Source: Microvirgula aerodenitrificans DSM 15089
Lineage (GTDB): Bacteria; Pseudomonadota; Gammaproteobacteria; Burkholderiales; Aquaspirillaceae
Assembly: GCF_000620105.1 (NCBI RefSeq)
Contig: NZ_JHVK01000009.1
Location: forward strand, 62,001-126,000
Length of the DNA: 64,000 nucleotides
Direction of reading: 5' to 3'
In this document: positions 25,007-35,105 of the stretch, piece after piece
Layout: the number at the start of each line of letters is the position of its first letter
Position numbering within the stretch: position 1 is the stretch's first letter
Made by a program: the position numbers and the translations under genes
The notes under the pieces: generated by a model
Told to the model about the DNA's origin: nothing
Seen by the model: only the letters and a program-made list of their open reading frames with translations
Database searches by the model: none

Positions 25007-26356
25007 TCACGCCGGCGGGAAACGCACGCTGACACACAGGCCGATGCCGTCTGTACCGCTGTCCAGGCGCAGGCTGGCCTGGTGCAGCGTGGCGATGGTC
25101 TTGACGATGGCCAGACCGAGCCCGCTGCCGATGGTCTGCTGGCTGTGCGCGACCCGGTAGAAGCGGTCCAGCACGCGTTCGCGCTCGTCGACCGGAATAC
25201 CGCAGCCGGTATCGCGCACGACCAGCTGCGGGCAGCCGTCGACCCGCTCGGCGGCGACATCGACCCGGCCGCCGGGCGGGGTATGGTGCAACGCGTTGTC
25301 GACCAGATTGTTGAGCAGGATGCGCAGCTGTTGCGGGTCGGCCTGCAGCGTGACCGGTTCCCGGACCTCGGCGCCGAGGTCGATCCCGGCCTGCACTGCC
25401 TGTGCGCTGGCCATGGCGACGACCGAACGCGCCAGCTCGGCCAGGTCGACGGTTTCCAGGCGCAGGCTGCCGCCGTCGGGTTCCAGCCGTGACAGATCCA
25501 GCAACTGGTTGACCAGATGGCCGGCCCGGGCGACGCCGGCGGCCAGATCCTCGGCCGCTGCCTGCCGGTCGCCGGCACTGTGCGCCTGCTGCAACAGGCG
25601 AAGTTGCAATTTCATTGCGGTAATCGGCGTGCGCAGCTCATGCGCGGCATCGGCGATAAAACAGCGCTGCCGGTCCAGCACCTGGTCCAGCCGTGCCATC
25701 AGACTGTTGATGGCGCTGACCAGCGGATGGACCTCGTGCGGCAGCTCGTCCAGCGGCAGCGGGGTCAGCGAGGCGGCGCTGCGCGCGGCCACCTCGTCGG
25801 CGGTCTGCTGCAGCGGGTACAGGCCGCGGCGCAGCGACACGTACAGCAGTACGGCAATCAGCAGGACCAGCAGGATCAGGATGGCGATCAGCTTGATCGC
25901 CACTTCCACTGCCACATCGCTGCGCAGCGACACCCGCTGCGCCGCCTGGGCCACGCCACGCTCGGTGACGATGGTGTAGATGCGCCATTGCTCCCAGCCG
26001 AGGAAGGTGGTCGAGATGCCGTCGCTGTGACGCAGGGGGATATGGACGTCGGGTTCGGTACTGAAGATGCGGGTGCCGTCGGCGGCCCAGGCCTGGGTCA
26101 CGAAGTCGAATTGCTGGTGCGCTTCGAGAATGGGCGCCAGCCGGATCGGCTGGCGCAGGTGTTCGGTGTTCGGCTGGTACGGATAGGTGGCGACGGCCAG
26201 CGCGACCTGCTTCAGGTTTTCGTCGAAGACCTCGTTCAGCTCCTCGAGCAGGAACAGATAGACGCTGAACAGCAGCAGCAGCGCGCCGAGGCTCAGCGCG
26301 CCCAGTACCCACAGTTGCAGATGGCGGTGCAGCGAGCGCACCTCAGACCTCCGCAA
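25007..26356 (-). CDS. Sensor histidine kinase (PmrB/QseC type)
   Basis: A 449-residue kinase with transmembrane helices at about 14-36 and 153-173, a periplasmic domain of about 115 residues between them, HAMP, and the phospho-acceptor His239 in IADAAHELRTPITAMKLQL. The ATPase domain has LLNNLVDNALHHTPPGGRV, VRDTGCGIP and GSGLGLAIVKTIA. Size and motif order match the PmrB/QseC group. It overlaps the regulator gene by 14 bp and is the last gene of the PAP2-regulator-kinase operon. Confidence 0.93.
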   Translation of the reverse strand: MRRSEVRSLHRHLQLWVLGALSLGALLLLFSVYLFLLEELNEVFDENLKQVALAVATYPYQPNTEHLRQPIRLAPILEAHQQFDFVTQAWAADGTRIFSTEPDVHIPLRHSDGISTTFLGWEQWRIYTIVTERGVAQAAQRVSLRSDVAVEVAIKLIAILILLVLLIAVLLYVSLRRGLYPLQQTADEVAARSAASLTPLPLDELPHEVHPLVSAINSLMARLDQVLDRQRCFIADAAHELRTPITAMKLQLRLLQQAHSAGDRQAAAEDLAAGVARAGHLVNQLLDLSRLEPDGGSLRLETVDLAELARSVVAMASAQAVQAGIDLGAEVREPVTLQADPQQLRILLNNLVDNALHHTPPGGRVDVAAERVDGCPQLVVRDTGCGIPVDERERVLDRFYRVAHSQQTIGSGLGLAIVKTIATLHQASLRLDSGTDGIGLCVSVRFPPA

Positions 26357-27002
26357 CCCGGTAGCCGACGCCGCGCACGTTGACGATGATGTCCGGCCCG
26401 AGTTTCTTGCGCAAATGGTGCAGATAGACCTCGATCACGTTGCTGCCGATCTCGTCGCCCCAGCCGTAGATCGATTCTTCCAGCTTTTCCCGCGACAGGA
26501 CCGCGCCCGGGCGCTGCATCAGCGCGGCCAGCAGTGCGTACTCGCGGGCGGACAGCGCAACCGGCTGATCGTGCAGGCGCACGGTCTTCTCGACCAGATC
26601 GAGGGTCAGCGCACCATGGCGGATGGCGGAGTCGGCATTGCCGGAATGACGGCGGTGCACGGCATGAATGCGGGCGATCAGCTCGTCGAGGTCGAACGGC
26701 TTCAGTACGTAGTCGTCGGCGCCGGCATTCAGTCCGGCGATGCGATCGGCGACCGCATCCCGTGCCGTCACCACCAGTACCGGCAGCTTGTTGCCCTGGC
26801 GGCGCGCGCCAAGCAGTACCGACATGCCGTCCTGCTGTGGCAGGCCCAGATCGAGCAGCATCAGGTCGTAGACCGGTTGCGTCAGCGCCAGTGCGGCGGC
26901 ACGGCCGTCCTGCACCCAGTCGACGGCGAAGCCGGCATGCTCCAGTCCGGCCTTCACCGCCTTGCCAATCATGGCATCGTCTTCCACCAGCAGTATCCGC
27001 AT
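26343..27002 (-). CDS. OmpR-family response regulator (PmrA/QseB type)
   Basis: A 219-residue regulator. The receiver domain has EDD at residues 7-9, Asp51 in LMLLDLGLPQQDG and YVLKPF. The winged helix has LSAREYALLAALMQRPGAVLSREKLEESIYGWGDEIGSN, a stretch strongly typical of PmrA and QseB, and ends RGVGYRVAEV. It lies 20 bases after the PAP2 gene and overlaps the kinase gene. Upstream of the operon, CTTAAT-N5-CTTAAA resembles the PmrA box, which supports autoregulation. PmrA and QseB cannot be told apart from sequence alone here. Confidence 0.93.
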   Translation of the reverse strand: MRILLVEDDAMIGKAVKAGLEHAGFAVDWVQDGRAAALALTQPVYDLMLLDLGLPQQDGMSVLLGARRQGNKLPVLVVTARDAVADRIAGLNAGADDYVLKPFDLDELIARIHAVHRRHSGNADSAIRHGALTLDLVEKTVRLHDQPVALSAREYALLAALMQRPGAVLSREKLEESIYGWGDEIGSNVIEVYLHHLRKKLGPDIIVNVRGVGYRVAEV

Positions 27003-27022
27003 ACGCCCCTTTCCGGGCCGCT

Positions 27023-27583
27023 TCAGACCCTGACGGCGCTATCGTAAATCCTCAGCACGCGGCTGGATATACGCAGGTCACTCCAGGTGCGGCATTTCCA
27101 TGCCAGGAAGGCGCCGGCAATCGACACCGGCAAGGCAGCGGCGATGTCGAACGGAAAGTGGACGCCAAGATAGACCCGGCTCCAGCCGACCAGCAGGCCC
27201 AGCGTCAGCAGCGGAAAGCCGAAAATGGCCAGCCGGCGGGTGAAGAAGGCGGCGACCGCAATGCTCCAGACGAAGGTGGTATGGCTGCTGGGCAGGCTGG
27301 AACTGGGACCGTGCGCCAGGTATTGCTGGCCCAGGTGCAGCACGAAGGGGCGCGGGTGCGGAAAGCTCAGGCGGACCAGATGGGCAATCAGCATCGAGAT
27401 CGCCATCGCATACAGCATCTGCAGCAGGTCACGCCGGCCCTCGGTGCCTTCACGCATCCAGATAACTGCCATCAGCAGCGGCACCAGATAGCCGGCATAG
27501 CGGGCCAGGAACAGGGACAGCAGCAACGGAATGCCGTTCAGGCCGGGAGCGGCATTGATCAGCAGAAACAGGTGTTCGTTCAT
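27023..27583 (-). CDS. PAP2-family membrane lipid phosphatase
   Basis: A 186-residue inner-membrane protein with about six hydrophobic helices. The three PAP2 motifs are present: RLSFPHPRPF, LPSSHT, and SRVYLGVHFPFDI with the catalytic His. The size and motif spacing are like BcrC/YbjG undecaprenyl-pyrophosphate phosphatases, which recycle the carrier lipid; a lipid A phosphatase role is also possible. ATG 27583 is chosen because the first helix follows after six residues. It is the first gene of an operon with a PmrAB/QseBC-type pair, suggesting control by envelope stress. Confidence 0.88.
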   Translation of the reverse strand: MNEHLFLLINAAPGLNGIPLLLSLFLARYAGYLVPLLMAVIWMREGTEGRRDLLQMLYAMAISMLIAHLVRLSFPHPRPFVLHLGQQYLAHGPSSSLPSSHTTFVWSIAVAAFFTRRLAIFGFPLLTLGLLVGWSRVYLGVHFPFDIAAALPVSIAGAFLAWKCRTWSDLRISSRVLRIYDSAVRV

Positions 27584-27656
27584 CCACGGCCTCGTGTCGT
27601 CGATAGTGGGGGGCCGGATTCGGGCCGCCCTGTGGACACATGCTCGTGAATATGTA

Positions 27657-27673
27657 CTTAATCCGGACTTAAA
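27657..27673. promoter_or_regulatory. PmrA-box-like direct repeat
   Basis: CTTAAT, CCGGA, CTTAAA: two hexamers with five bases between, as in the PmrA consensus (YTTAAK-N5-YTTAAK) with one deviation. It lies 74-90 bases upstream of the PAP2-regulator-kinase operon, with an AT-rich -10-like stretch between box and gene on the minus strand. Confidence 0.5.
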
Positions 27674-27820
27674 CGGATTGTCATTGCCCGCTGCGCCTGA
27701 TTTGCCAGTGAAACAGGGCCACTCATTTGACCCTGCCCATGGTGCGGGAATGCGCACGGCGAGATAATCCCCTCTTTTTTGTGCGCGCCGCGCCCGAATG
27801 AGGTCACGCTAAGAACCGAC

Positions 27821-29509
27821 ATGTCCGACATCGCTTTATTGTTCCGTTTTCGTCCCCGCCTGCTTTCCACCCTGCGCGGCTACAGCCGCGCGTCGCTGCG
27901 CGACGACACACTGGCCGGCCTGACCGTCGGCATTGTCGCCCTGCCGCTGGCCATGGCGTTTGCCATTGCGTCCGGGGTCAGCCCGCAGTCGGGGATCTTT
28001 ACCGCCATCATCGCCGGCTTCATCGTGTCCGCGCTGGGCGGGACCCGGGTCTGCATCGGCGGTCCGACCGGCGCCTACATCGTCATCCTGTTCGGCATCG
28101 TCAGCAAATACGGGTTTACCAACCTGATGCTGTGTACCTTCATGGCCGGCGTGCTGCTGGTGCTGATGGGCATGCTGCGACTGGGGCAGGTGATCAAGTA
28201 CTTCCCGATGCCGCTGGTGATCGGCTTCACCAACGGTATTGCGGTGATGATCTTCTTTACCCAGCTAAAGGATTTCTTCGGCCTGCAGGTCGCGATGCCG
28301 TCCGGCTTCTTCCCGACCATGGCGACGCTGCGCACGCATATCCAGGACTTCCAGCCGGTCACGCTGGCGCTGGCCGGCGCCTCGCTGGCACTGATTCTGG
28401 CCTGGCCGAAAAAGCTGAACAAATACCTGCCATCGCCGTTCGTGGCGCTGCTGACGGCGACCGTGGTCGCTGCACTGTTCTCGCTGCCGGTGGAAACCAT
28501 CGGCAGCAAGTTCGGCGGCATTCCGCAGGGGCTGCCGGACTTCCAGCCGCTGCATTTCGATCCGGCCAGCTTCTCCGAACTGCTGGCGCCGGCCTTCACC
28601 ATCGCCCTGCTCGGGGCGATCGAGTCGCTGCTGTGCGCGGTGGCGGCGGACCAGATGATCGGCGACAAGCATGACTCCAACCAGGAACTGATCGCCCAGG
28701 GCATCGCCAATATGGTGGTGCCGTTCTTCGGCGGCATTCCGGCGACCGGTGCCATTGCCCGGACCGGTACCAATATCCAGAACGGCGGCCGCTCGCCGGT
28801 GGCCGGCATCGTGCATGCGCTGCTGCTGCTCGGTGTGGTGCTGGTGGCGGCGCCACTGGCGCAGTACATCCCGCTGGCGGTGCTGGCGGCGATCCTGATC
28901 GCGGTGTCACTGCGCATGGGCGACTGGAACTGGCGCGAATTCTCGACCTACCCGTGGCGCGACCTGGTGGTGATGGCCGTCACCTTCGTGCTGACCGTGG
29001 TGTTCGACCTGACCATCGCCGTCGAGATCGGCCTGCTGCTGGCAGCCGTATTCTTTATCCAGCGCATGGCCGGTGCCTCTGTCATCGCCCGACTGCGGCC
29101 CGAGCACGCGCGGCTGTTCGAGCGCCATTCGATCAGCGGCAAGACCCTGCCGGCAGGGGTGGCGGCATTCCGGGTCGAAGGGGCGCTGTTCTTCGGTGCC
29201 GCTGACCGGCTGGATGCGCTGCTGGCCGAAGCCGACGACGCGCAGATCATCATCCTGCAGCTGCACCGCATGGTGCTGCTCGATGCGACCGGCCTGATGG
29301 CGATCGGCGCGCTGAACGACAAGCTGGCCGAGGAAGGGCGCACGCTGATCCTGTGTGGCGCCGGCGGCGAGGCCGCGCGCCGGCTGACCCGGGCGCAGCC
29401 GCACATGCACATGCGCGACGACAATGTGCAGCCGGACCTGGTGGCTGCCATCCTGCGGGCGGAGGCCGTGCAGGCCGAGCAGCCCAAAGCCCCGCTGATG
29501 GCGGTCTGA
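27821..29509 (+). CDS. SulP-family anion transporter with STAS domain
   Basis: A 562-residue inner-membrane protein. Ten or more hydrophobic helices start at DDTLAGLTVGIVALPLAMAFAIASG, and the segment FGGIPATGAIARTGTNIQNGGRSPVAGI is the SulP signature. A cytoplasmic STAS domain occupies about residues 440-550 (FRVEGALFFGAADRLDALL, LLDATGLMAI). Its closest style is the SLC26/DauA type that moves sulfate, bicarbonate or C4-dicarboxylates; the substrate is not visible. It lies four bases upstream of a second SulP gene, and the two are probably co-expressed. Confidence 0.92.
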   Translation: MSDIALLFRFRPRLLSTLRGYSRASLRDDTLAGLTVGIVALPLAMAFAIASGVSPQSGIFTAIIAGFIVSALGGTRVCIGGPTGAYIVILFGIVSKYGFTNLMLCTFMAGVLLVLMGMLRLGQVIKYFPMPLVIGFTNGIAVMIFFTQLKDFFGLQVAMPSGFFPTMATLRTHIQDFQPVTLALAGASLALILAWPKKLNKYLPSPFVALLTATVVAALFSLPVETIGSKFGGIPQGLPDFQPLHFDPASFSELLAPAFTIALLGAIESLLCAVAADQMIGDKHDSNQELIAQGIANMVVPFFGGIPATGAIARTGTNIQNGGRSPVAGIVHALLLLGVVLVAAPLAQYIPLAVLAAILIAVSLRMGDWNWREFSTYPWRDLVVMAVTFVLTVVFDLTIAVEIGLLLAAVFFIQRMAGASVIARLRPEHARLFERHSISGKTLPAGVAAFRVEGALFFGAADRLDALLAEADDAQIIILQLHRMVLLDATGLMAIGALNDKLAEEGRTLILCGAGGEAARRLTRAQPHMHMRDDNVQPDLVAAILRAEAVQAEQPKAPLMAV

Positions 29510-29512
29510 CCG

Positions 29513-31228
29513 GTGCTGGTCATGACCGGACGCCGCTGGCGAGTCAGGCTGTCCCGCTGGATGCCGGGCCTGCCCGAGCTGCTGGCTTACCCGCGTTCGG
29601 CCTGGCGTCAGGATCTGGCCGCCGGTCTGTCGGTCGCTGCCGTGGCGTTGCCGGTCGGCGTCGCCTATGCGCAGCTGGCCGGTTTCAGTCCGGTGGCCGG
29701 TCTGTACAGTTCGATGCTGCCGATGGTGGTGTATGCGCTGTTCGGTTCGTCGCGGCAGCTGATCGTCGGGCCGGACGCCGCCACCTGCGCGATGATTTCG
29801 GCCACGCTGATTCCGCTGGCGGCCGGCAATGCCGCGCTGTATCAGTCGCTGGCCATTTCACTGACGCTGTTTACCGGGCTGTTCTGCCTGCTGGCGAGCC
29901 GTTTCCGGCTCGGCTTTCTGGCGGATTTCCTGTCACGGCCGATTCTGGCCGGGCTGCTGAACGGGGTGGCGATCAATATCATCATCGGCCAGCTGGGCAA
30001 GGTCAGCGGCCTGTCGCTGACCGGCAAGGACGCGATCGGGCAGTTGCTGTCGCTGTACCGGCAGTGGTCATCGGCCAGCCTGGTGACGCTCGGGGTGTCG
30101 GCGTTCACGCTGCTGGTCTATGCGTGGGTGGCGCGGCGCTGGCAGCGCTCGCCGGCGGCGCTGGTGGCGATGGTGGCGGCGACCGCGCTGTCCTGGGGCA
30201 TGGACCTGTCGCGCTACGGCGTGTCGCTGGTCGGCGTGGTGCAGGCCGGCTTCCCGCCGCTGCGCTGGCCGGCCATGCCGCACGAAGCGCTCGGCACGCT
30301 GGTCCCGGCCGCGGCGGCGCTGGCGCTGATCAGCTTTTCCAGCGCCATGCTGACCGGCCGCAGCTTTGCGGCCAAGAATGGCTACGACATCGACGCCGAC
30401 CGCGAATTCCGCGCCCTTGGCGTGGCCAATGTGGTGTCGGCGATGTCGCAGGGCTTTGCCATCAGCGGTGCGGACTCGCGCACCGCCGTCAACGATGCGG
30501 CCGGTGGCCAGACGCGCATGGTATCGCTGGTGGCCGCTGCCGCCATTCTGGTAGTGCTGCTGCTGTTTACGCCGGTGCTGGCCTGGCTGCCGATCGCGTC
30601 GCTGGGCGCCATTCTGGTGGCGTCGGCGATCGGCCTGATGAACCTGCCGGGGCTGCTGCTGCTGCGACGCATCGACCGGGCCGAATTCCATATCGGGCTG
30701 ATCACGCTGGTCGGCGTGCTGCTGATCGGCGTGATGCCGGGCATCGTACTGGCGGTGACGCTGGCGCTGCTGCGCTTTCTGCTCAAGGTGTCGCGGCCGG
30801 CCGATCACCTGCTGGGCCGCATGCCGGGCAGTGACGGCTTCTACGAACTGACCGACTATCCGAACGCGCGCAGTGTGCCTGGGCTGATGCTGTTCCGTTT
30901 CGAGTCGCCGCTGATCTTTTTCAATGCCGACTACTTCCGCCGCCGGGTGCTGGAGCTGGTCGAGCGGGCCGACGCGCCGGTGCGCTGGGTGGTGATCGAC
31001 GCGCTGTCGATCGGCGATGTCGACTATACCGGGGCCCTGGCGGTCGGCGAGCTGTGCAAGGCGCTGGCCGAGAAGGGCGTAGTGCTGGCGATGGCCGGGC
31101 GCATGGGGGAATTCATGAGTCGCATGAGCACGCACGGCGTGACGCCGGACCAGACCGGCCTGCGCTTTTTCCCCAACCGCAGCGCGGCGCTGGCGGCGTT
31201 CCACATGGAGGTGGGCGCCGGCGACTGA
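29513..31228 (+). CDS. Second SulP-family anion transporter with STAS domain
   Basis: A protein of 571 residues from GTG 29513 (or 568 from ATG 29522). The N-terminal part [39 protein letters not shown] and the later [21 protein letters not shown] are SulP hallmarks; this copy resembles the sulfate-permease branch more than its neighbour. The STAS domain (about 445-560) shows [19 protein letters not shown] and [12 protein letters not shown]. The two tandem copies are clearly different in sequence, so they are not a recent duplication and may form one system with two specificities. Confidence 0.92.
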   Translation: MLVMTGRRWRVRLSRWMPGLPELLAYPRSAWRQDLAAGLSVAAVALPVGVAYAQLAGFSPVAGLYSSMLPMVVYALFGSSRQLIVGPDAATCAMISATLIPLAAGNAALYQSLAISLTLFTGLFCLLASRFRLGFLADFLSRPILAGLLNGVAINIIIGQLGKVSGLSLTGKDAIGQLLSLYRQWSSASLVTLGVSAFTLLVYAWVARRWQRSPAALVAMVAATALSWGMDLSRYGVSLVGVVQAGFPPLRWPAMPHEALGTLVPAAAALALISFSSAMLTGRSFAAKNGYDIDADREFRALGVANVVSAMSQGFAISGADSRTAVNDAAGGQTRMVSLVAAAAILVVLLLFTPVLAWLPIASLGAILVASAIGLMNLPGLLLLRRIDRAEFHIGLITLVGVLLIGVMPGIVLAVTLALLRFLLKVSRPADHLLGRMPGSDGFYELTDYPNARSVPGLMLFRFESPLIFFNADYFRRRVLELVERADAPVRWVVIDALSIGDVDYTGALAVGELCKALAEKGVVLAMAGRMGEFMSRMSTHGVTPDQTGLRFFPNRSAALAAFHMEVGAGD

Positions 31229-31231
31229 CCC

Positions 31232-31263
31232 CCCTTCCGGCACGGTCGCTCGCGCCGGAAGGG
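31232..31263. terminator. Hairpin after the SulP pair
   Basis: CCCTTCCGGC (31232-31241) and GCCGGAAGGG (31254-31263) form a perfect 10-bp stem around a 12-base loop. No T run follows. Confidence 0.6.
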
Positions 31264-31344
31264 AATCCGTTACAATCACAGCCATTCCGTATTTCGCACA
31301 GCGCCACCCTGGCGCTGCGCCCATTGACGTTGATTATCGAAGCC

Positions 31345-33042
31345 ATGAGCCACAATGACCATTCCGCCCCGGCCACGCCGGAGGTGAAGCATTTCATCAA
31401 ATCCATCATCGAGGCGGACCTGGAAAGCGGCAAGCGTGACCATGTCGCCACCCGTTTCCCGCCCGAACCGAACGGTTATCTGCACGTCGGGCACGCCAAG
31501 TCGATCTGCCTGAACTTCGGCATTGCCGACGAGTTCGGCGGCAGCTGCAAGCTGCGCATGGACGATACCAATCCCGAGAAGGAAAACGACGAATACGTGC
31601 AGGCGATCCAGCGTGACATCACCTGGCTCGGTTTCCACTGGGACGGCGCGGTCCGGTTCGCTTCCGACTATTTCGAGCAGCTGTACCAGTACGCCGAAGC
31701 GCTGATCATGGCCGGCAAGGCGTTTGTCGATGACCTGAACGCCGAACAGATGCGCGAATACCGCGGCTCGCTGACCAGCCCGGGGCGCGAAAGCCCGTAC
31801 CGCACGCGTTCGGTCGAGGAAAACCTCGACCTGTTCCGTCGCATGCGGGCCGGCGAGTTTGCCGATGGCGCCAAGACGCTGCGGCTGAAGATCGACATGG
31901 CGTCGGGCAACGTGAACCTGCGCGACCCGGTGATCTACCGCATCCGTCGTGCCCACCATCACCGGACCGGCGACACGTGGTGCATCTACCCGATGTACGA
32001 CTACACGCACTGCATCTCCGACGCGATCGAAGGCATTACCCACTCGCTGTGCACGCTGGAGTTCGAAGACCACCGTCCGCTGTACGACTGGGTGCTCGAC
32101 AATCTCGATATCGAACATCACCCGCAGCAGATCGAGTTCTCGCGACTGGAACTGCTGTCGACCATGACCTCCAAGCGCAAGCTGAACCAGCTGGTGACCG
32201 AAGGCCTGGTCGGCGGCTGGGACGATCCGCGCATGCCGACCATTTCCGGCATGCGTCGCCGTGGCTACACGCCGGGCGGGATTCGCCTGTTCGCGCAGCG
32301 GATCGGCATTTCCAAGAGCGAGAACGTGGTCGACCTGTCGGTGCTGGAAGGCGCCGTGCGGGAAGACCTGGAAAATGCGTCGCCGCGGGTGATGGCGGTG
32401 CTGGACCCGATCAAGGTCACGCTGAGCAATTTCCAGGACGGCGTGACCGCATCGCGCAGCGCACCGTTCCATCCGCATCACCCCGAGTTCGGCGAGCGCG
32501 ACGTGCCGATCTCGCGCGAGATCTGGATCGACCGCGACGATTTCGCCGAAGTGCCGCCGCCGAAGTGGCAGCGGCTGACGCCGGGCGGCGAAGTCCGCCT
32601 GCGCTACAGCTACGTGATCAAGTGCGACGAGGTGATCAAGGACGCCGACGGCCGCGTGGTCGAACTCAAGTGCTCGATCGACCCGGATACGCTGGGTCAG
32701 AACCCGGTCGGTCGCAAGGTCAAGGGTGTGATCCACTGGGTCAGCGCCGGGCACGCGGTCGAGGCCGAGGTGCGGCTGTACGACCGCCTGTTCACCGAAG
32801 AGCGTCCGGATGCGGTGCGCGGCGAGGACGGCCAGTATGTCGATTTCACCCGGTTCCTGAATCCGGCATCGCTGCGCACGGTGACCGGCTTTATCGAAGC
32901 CTGCGTGAAAACGGCCGAGCCGGAGACGCGTTACCAGTTCGAACGCGTCGGTTATTTTGTTACCGACCGTATCGACCATGTACCGGGTGAGCGCGTGGTG
33001 TTCAACCGCACCGTCAGCCTGCGCGATACCTGGTCGAAATAG
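31345..33042 (+). CDS. glnS: Glutaminyl-tRNA synthetase
   Basis: A 565-residue class I synthetase. The HIGH-type motif is [14 protein letters not shown] (near residue 40), with [13 protein letters not shown] after it, and the KMSKS counterpart is [10 protein letters not shown]. The C-terminal anticodon-binding beta-barrels include the [12 protein letters not shown] and [12 protein letters not shown] strands. It charges tRNA-Gln directly. The length matches E. coli GlnRS. ATG 31345 starts [21 protein letters not shown]; the upstream continuation of the frame lies inside the SulP gene in another frame and is not coding. Confidence 0.97.
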   Translation: MSHNDHSAPATPEVKHFIKSIIEADLESGKRDHVATRFPPEPNGYLHVGHAKSICLNFGIADEFGGSCKLRMDDTNPEKENDEYVQAIQRDITWLGFHWDGAVRFASDYFEQLYQYAEALIMAGKAFVDDLNAEQMREYRGSLTSPGRESPYRTRSVEENLDLFRRMRAGEFADGAKTLRLKIDMASGNVNLRDPVIYRIRRAHHHRTGDTWCIYPMYDYTHCISDAIEGITHSLCTLEFEDHRPLYDWVLDNLDIEHHPQQIEFSRLELLSTMTSKRKLNQLVTEGLVGGWDDPRMPTISGMRRRGYTPGGIRLFAQRIGISKSENVVDLSVLEGAVREDLENASPRVMAVLDPIKVTLSNFQDGVTASRSAPFHPHHPEFGERDVPISREIWIDRDDFAEVPPPKWQRLTPGGEVRLRYSYVIKCDEVIKDADGRVVELKCSIDPDTLGQNPVGRKVKGVIHWVSAGHAVEAEVRLYDRLFTEERPDAVRGEDGQYVDFTRFLNPASLRTVTGFIEACVKTAEPETRYQFERVGYFVTDRIDHVPGERVVFNRTVSLRDTWSK

Positions 33043-33057
33043 GCCGGAAAAGCGGGA

Positions 33058-33092
33058 TACCCGGGCGGGCGGCGGGCCCGCCCGCCCGGGTA
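33058..33092. terminator. Perfect 13-bp hairpin after glnS
   Basis: TACCCGGGCGGGC (33058-33070) pairs exactly with GCCCGCCCGGGTA (33080-33092) around a nine-base G/C loop. No T run follows. Confidence 0.6.
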
Positions 33093-33188
33093 ACATGCAT
33101 AGCCAATATAAAACAATCAGTTATGAACCTGCGGGGCAATGCTGATACAATTCCTGTCTTTCCGAGACCGAATTGCTCCTTAAAACCC

Positions 33189-35006
33189 ATGTCCCGCAAT
33201 CTCCGCAACATCGCCATCATTGCTCACGTCGACCACGGCAAAACCACGCTGGTCGACAAGCTGCTGCATCAGGCAGGCACCTTCCGCGACAACCAGCACA
33301 TCGCCGAGCGCGTCATGGACTCGAACGATCTCGAGCGTGAACGCGGCATTACCATTCTGGCCAAGAACACCGCCGTTGATTACAACGGCACCCATATCAA
33401 TATCGTCGACACCCCGGGACACGCCGACTTCGGTGGTGAAGTGGAACGCGTGCTGGGCATGGTGGACGGTGTCGTGCTGCTGGTCGACGCGCAGGAAGGC
33501 CCGATGCCGCAAACGCGCTTCGTGACCAAGAAAGCGCTGGCACTGGGGCTGAAGCCGATTGTGGTGATCAACAAGATCGACCGTCCGGGCGCCCGTCCGA
33601 ACTGGGTGATCGACCAGACCTTCGACCTGTTCGACAAGCTCGGCGCGACCGAAGAACAGCTCGACTTCCCGGTGGTGTATGCCTCGGGCCTGAACGGCTT
33701 CGCCAAGCTGGAACTCGCCGACGAGTCCGACGACCTGCGTCCGCTGTTCGAAACCATTCTGCGCCACGTCGAACCGCCGAAGGGCAACCCGGACGAACCG
33801 CTGCAACTGCAGATCTCCGCGCTCGACTACTCGACCTACACCGGTCGCATCGGTGTGGGCCGCATCGCCCGCGGCCGCGTCAAGCCGGGCCAGCAGGTCG
33901 TGGTCATGGCCGGTGTCGACGGTACGCCGAAGACCGCCAAGATCAACCAGGTGCTCGGCTTCCAGGGCCTCGAGCGCGTGCTGGTCGATCAGGCTGAAGC
34001 CGGCGACATCGTGCTGATCAACGGTATCGAGGATATCGGTATCGGCGTCACCCTGTGCGACCGGGAAAACCCGGAAGCGCTGCCGATGCTGAGCGTGGAC
34101 GAACCGACGCTGACCATGAACTTCCAGGTGAACTCCAGCCCGCTGGCCGGCACCGAAGGCAAGTTCGTGACCTCGCGCCAGCTGCGTGACCGCCTGCAGA
34201 AGGAACTGCTGACCAACGTCGCGCTGCGCGTCGAGGACACCGGCGATGCCGACGTGTTCCTGGTTTCCGGCCGTGGTGAACTTCACCTGACCATTCTGCT
34301 GGAAAACATGCGTCGTGAAGGTTACGAACTTTCGGTGTCCAAGCCGCGTGTTGTGGTCAAGGAAATCGACGGCGTGAAGTGCGAGCCGTATGAAATGCTG
34401 ACCGTGGATGTCGAAGACGACACCCAGGGTGGCGTGATGGAAGAACTCGGTCGCCGTCGCGGCGAACTGCAGGACATGGTCAGTGACGGCAATGGCCGTA
34501 CCCGCCTCGAATACCGCATCCCGGCCCGTGGCCTGATCGGTTTCCAGGGCGAGTTCCTGACCATGACCCGCGGCACCGGCCTGATGGCCCACGTGTTCGA
34601 CGAATACGCACCGATGAAGGCCGACATGCCGGGACGTCGCAACGGCGTGCTGATCAGCCAGGAAAACGGCGAAGCCGTGGCCTATGCGCTGTGGAACCTG
34701 GAAGATCGCGGCCGCATGTTCGTGGTCCCGGGCGAGCGCCTGTACGAAGGCATGATCATCGGCATTCACTCGCGTGAAAACGACCTGGTGGTCAACCCGA
34801 TCAAGGGCAAGAAGCTGACCAACGTGCGCGCGTCGGGTACCGACGAAGCCGTGCGTCTGACCACGCCGATCCGCCTGACGCTGGAATACGCCGTCGAGTT
34901 CATCGACGACGACGAACTGGTGGAAATCACCCCGCAGTCGATCCGTATCCGCAAGCGTTTCCTGAACGAGCAGGATCGCAAGAAGTCGCTGCGCGGCCTG
35001 CTGTAA
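33189..35006 (+). CDS. typA: Ribosome-associated GTPase TypA/BipA
   Basis: A 605-residue translational GTPase. The G motifs are AHVDHGKTT (G1), RGITI (G2), DTPGHADF (G3), NKIDRPGA (G4). The EF-G-like domains and the BipA-specific C-terminus with [16 protein letters not shown] follow. BipA binds the ribosome and is needed for growth under stress and for 50S maturation at low temperature. ATG 33189 begins [17 protein letters not shown], the canonical start. An intrinsic terminator follows 45 bases after the stop. Confidence 0.97.
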   Translation: MSRNLRNIAIIAHVDHGKTTLVDKLLHQAGTFRDNQHIAERVMDSNDLERERGITILAKNTAVDYNGTHINIVDTPGHADFGGEVERVLGMVDGVVLLVDAQEGPMPQTRFVTKKALALGLKPIVVINKIDRPGARPNWVIDQTFDLFDKLGATEEQLDFPVVYASGLNGFAKLELADESDDLRPLFETILRHVEPPKGNPDEPLQLQISALDYSTYTGRIGVGRIARGRVKPGQQVVVMAGVDGTPKTAKINQVLGFQGLERVLVDQAEAGDIVLINGIEDIGIGVTLCDRENPEALPMLSVDEPTLTMNFQVNSSPLAGTEGKFVTSRQLRDRLQKELLTNVALRVEDTGDADVFLVSGRGELHLTILLENMRREGYELSVSKPRVVVKEIDGVKCEPYEMLTVDVEDDTQGGVMEELGRRRGELQDMVSDGNGRTRLEYRIPARGLIGFQGEFLTMTRGTGLMAHVFDEYAPMKADMPGRRNGVLISQENGEAVAYALWNLEDRGRMFVVPGERLYEGMIIGIHSRENDLVVNPIKGKKLTNVRASGTDEAVRLTTPIRLTLEYAVEFIDDDELVEITPQSIRIRKRFLNEQDRKKSLRGLL

Positions 35007-35051
35007 GCTGCTGGCCAGTGCCAGGCGCCTCCGGGCGCCGGCGACAGGCAA

Positions 35052-35083
35052 AATCCCCGTCACGGATCACCGTGGCGGGGATT
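35052..35083. terminator. Bidirectional intrinsic terminator between typA and esterase genes
   Basis: AATCCCCGTCACGG pairs with CCGTGGCGGGGATT with one mismatch, followed by TTTTT on the plus strand and by a run of A before it that gives Ts on the minus strand. It serves both convergent genes. Confidence 0.9.
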
Positions 35084-35105
35084 TTTTCAGGCTGGCCGGG
35101 GGGAA

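Noticed and set aside
33180-35063. Minus-strand open frame of about 630 codons opposite typA
   Set aside because: It mirrors the whole typA gene; the translation is His/Arg/Gln/Val-rich with no recognisable domain, as expected for the complementary frame.
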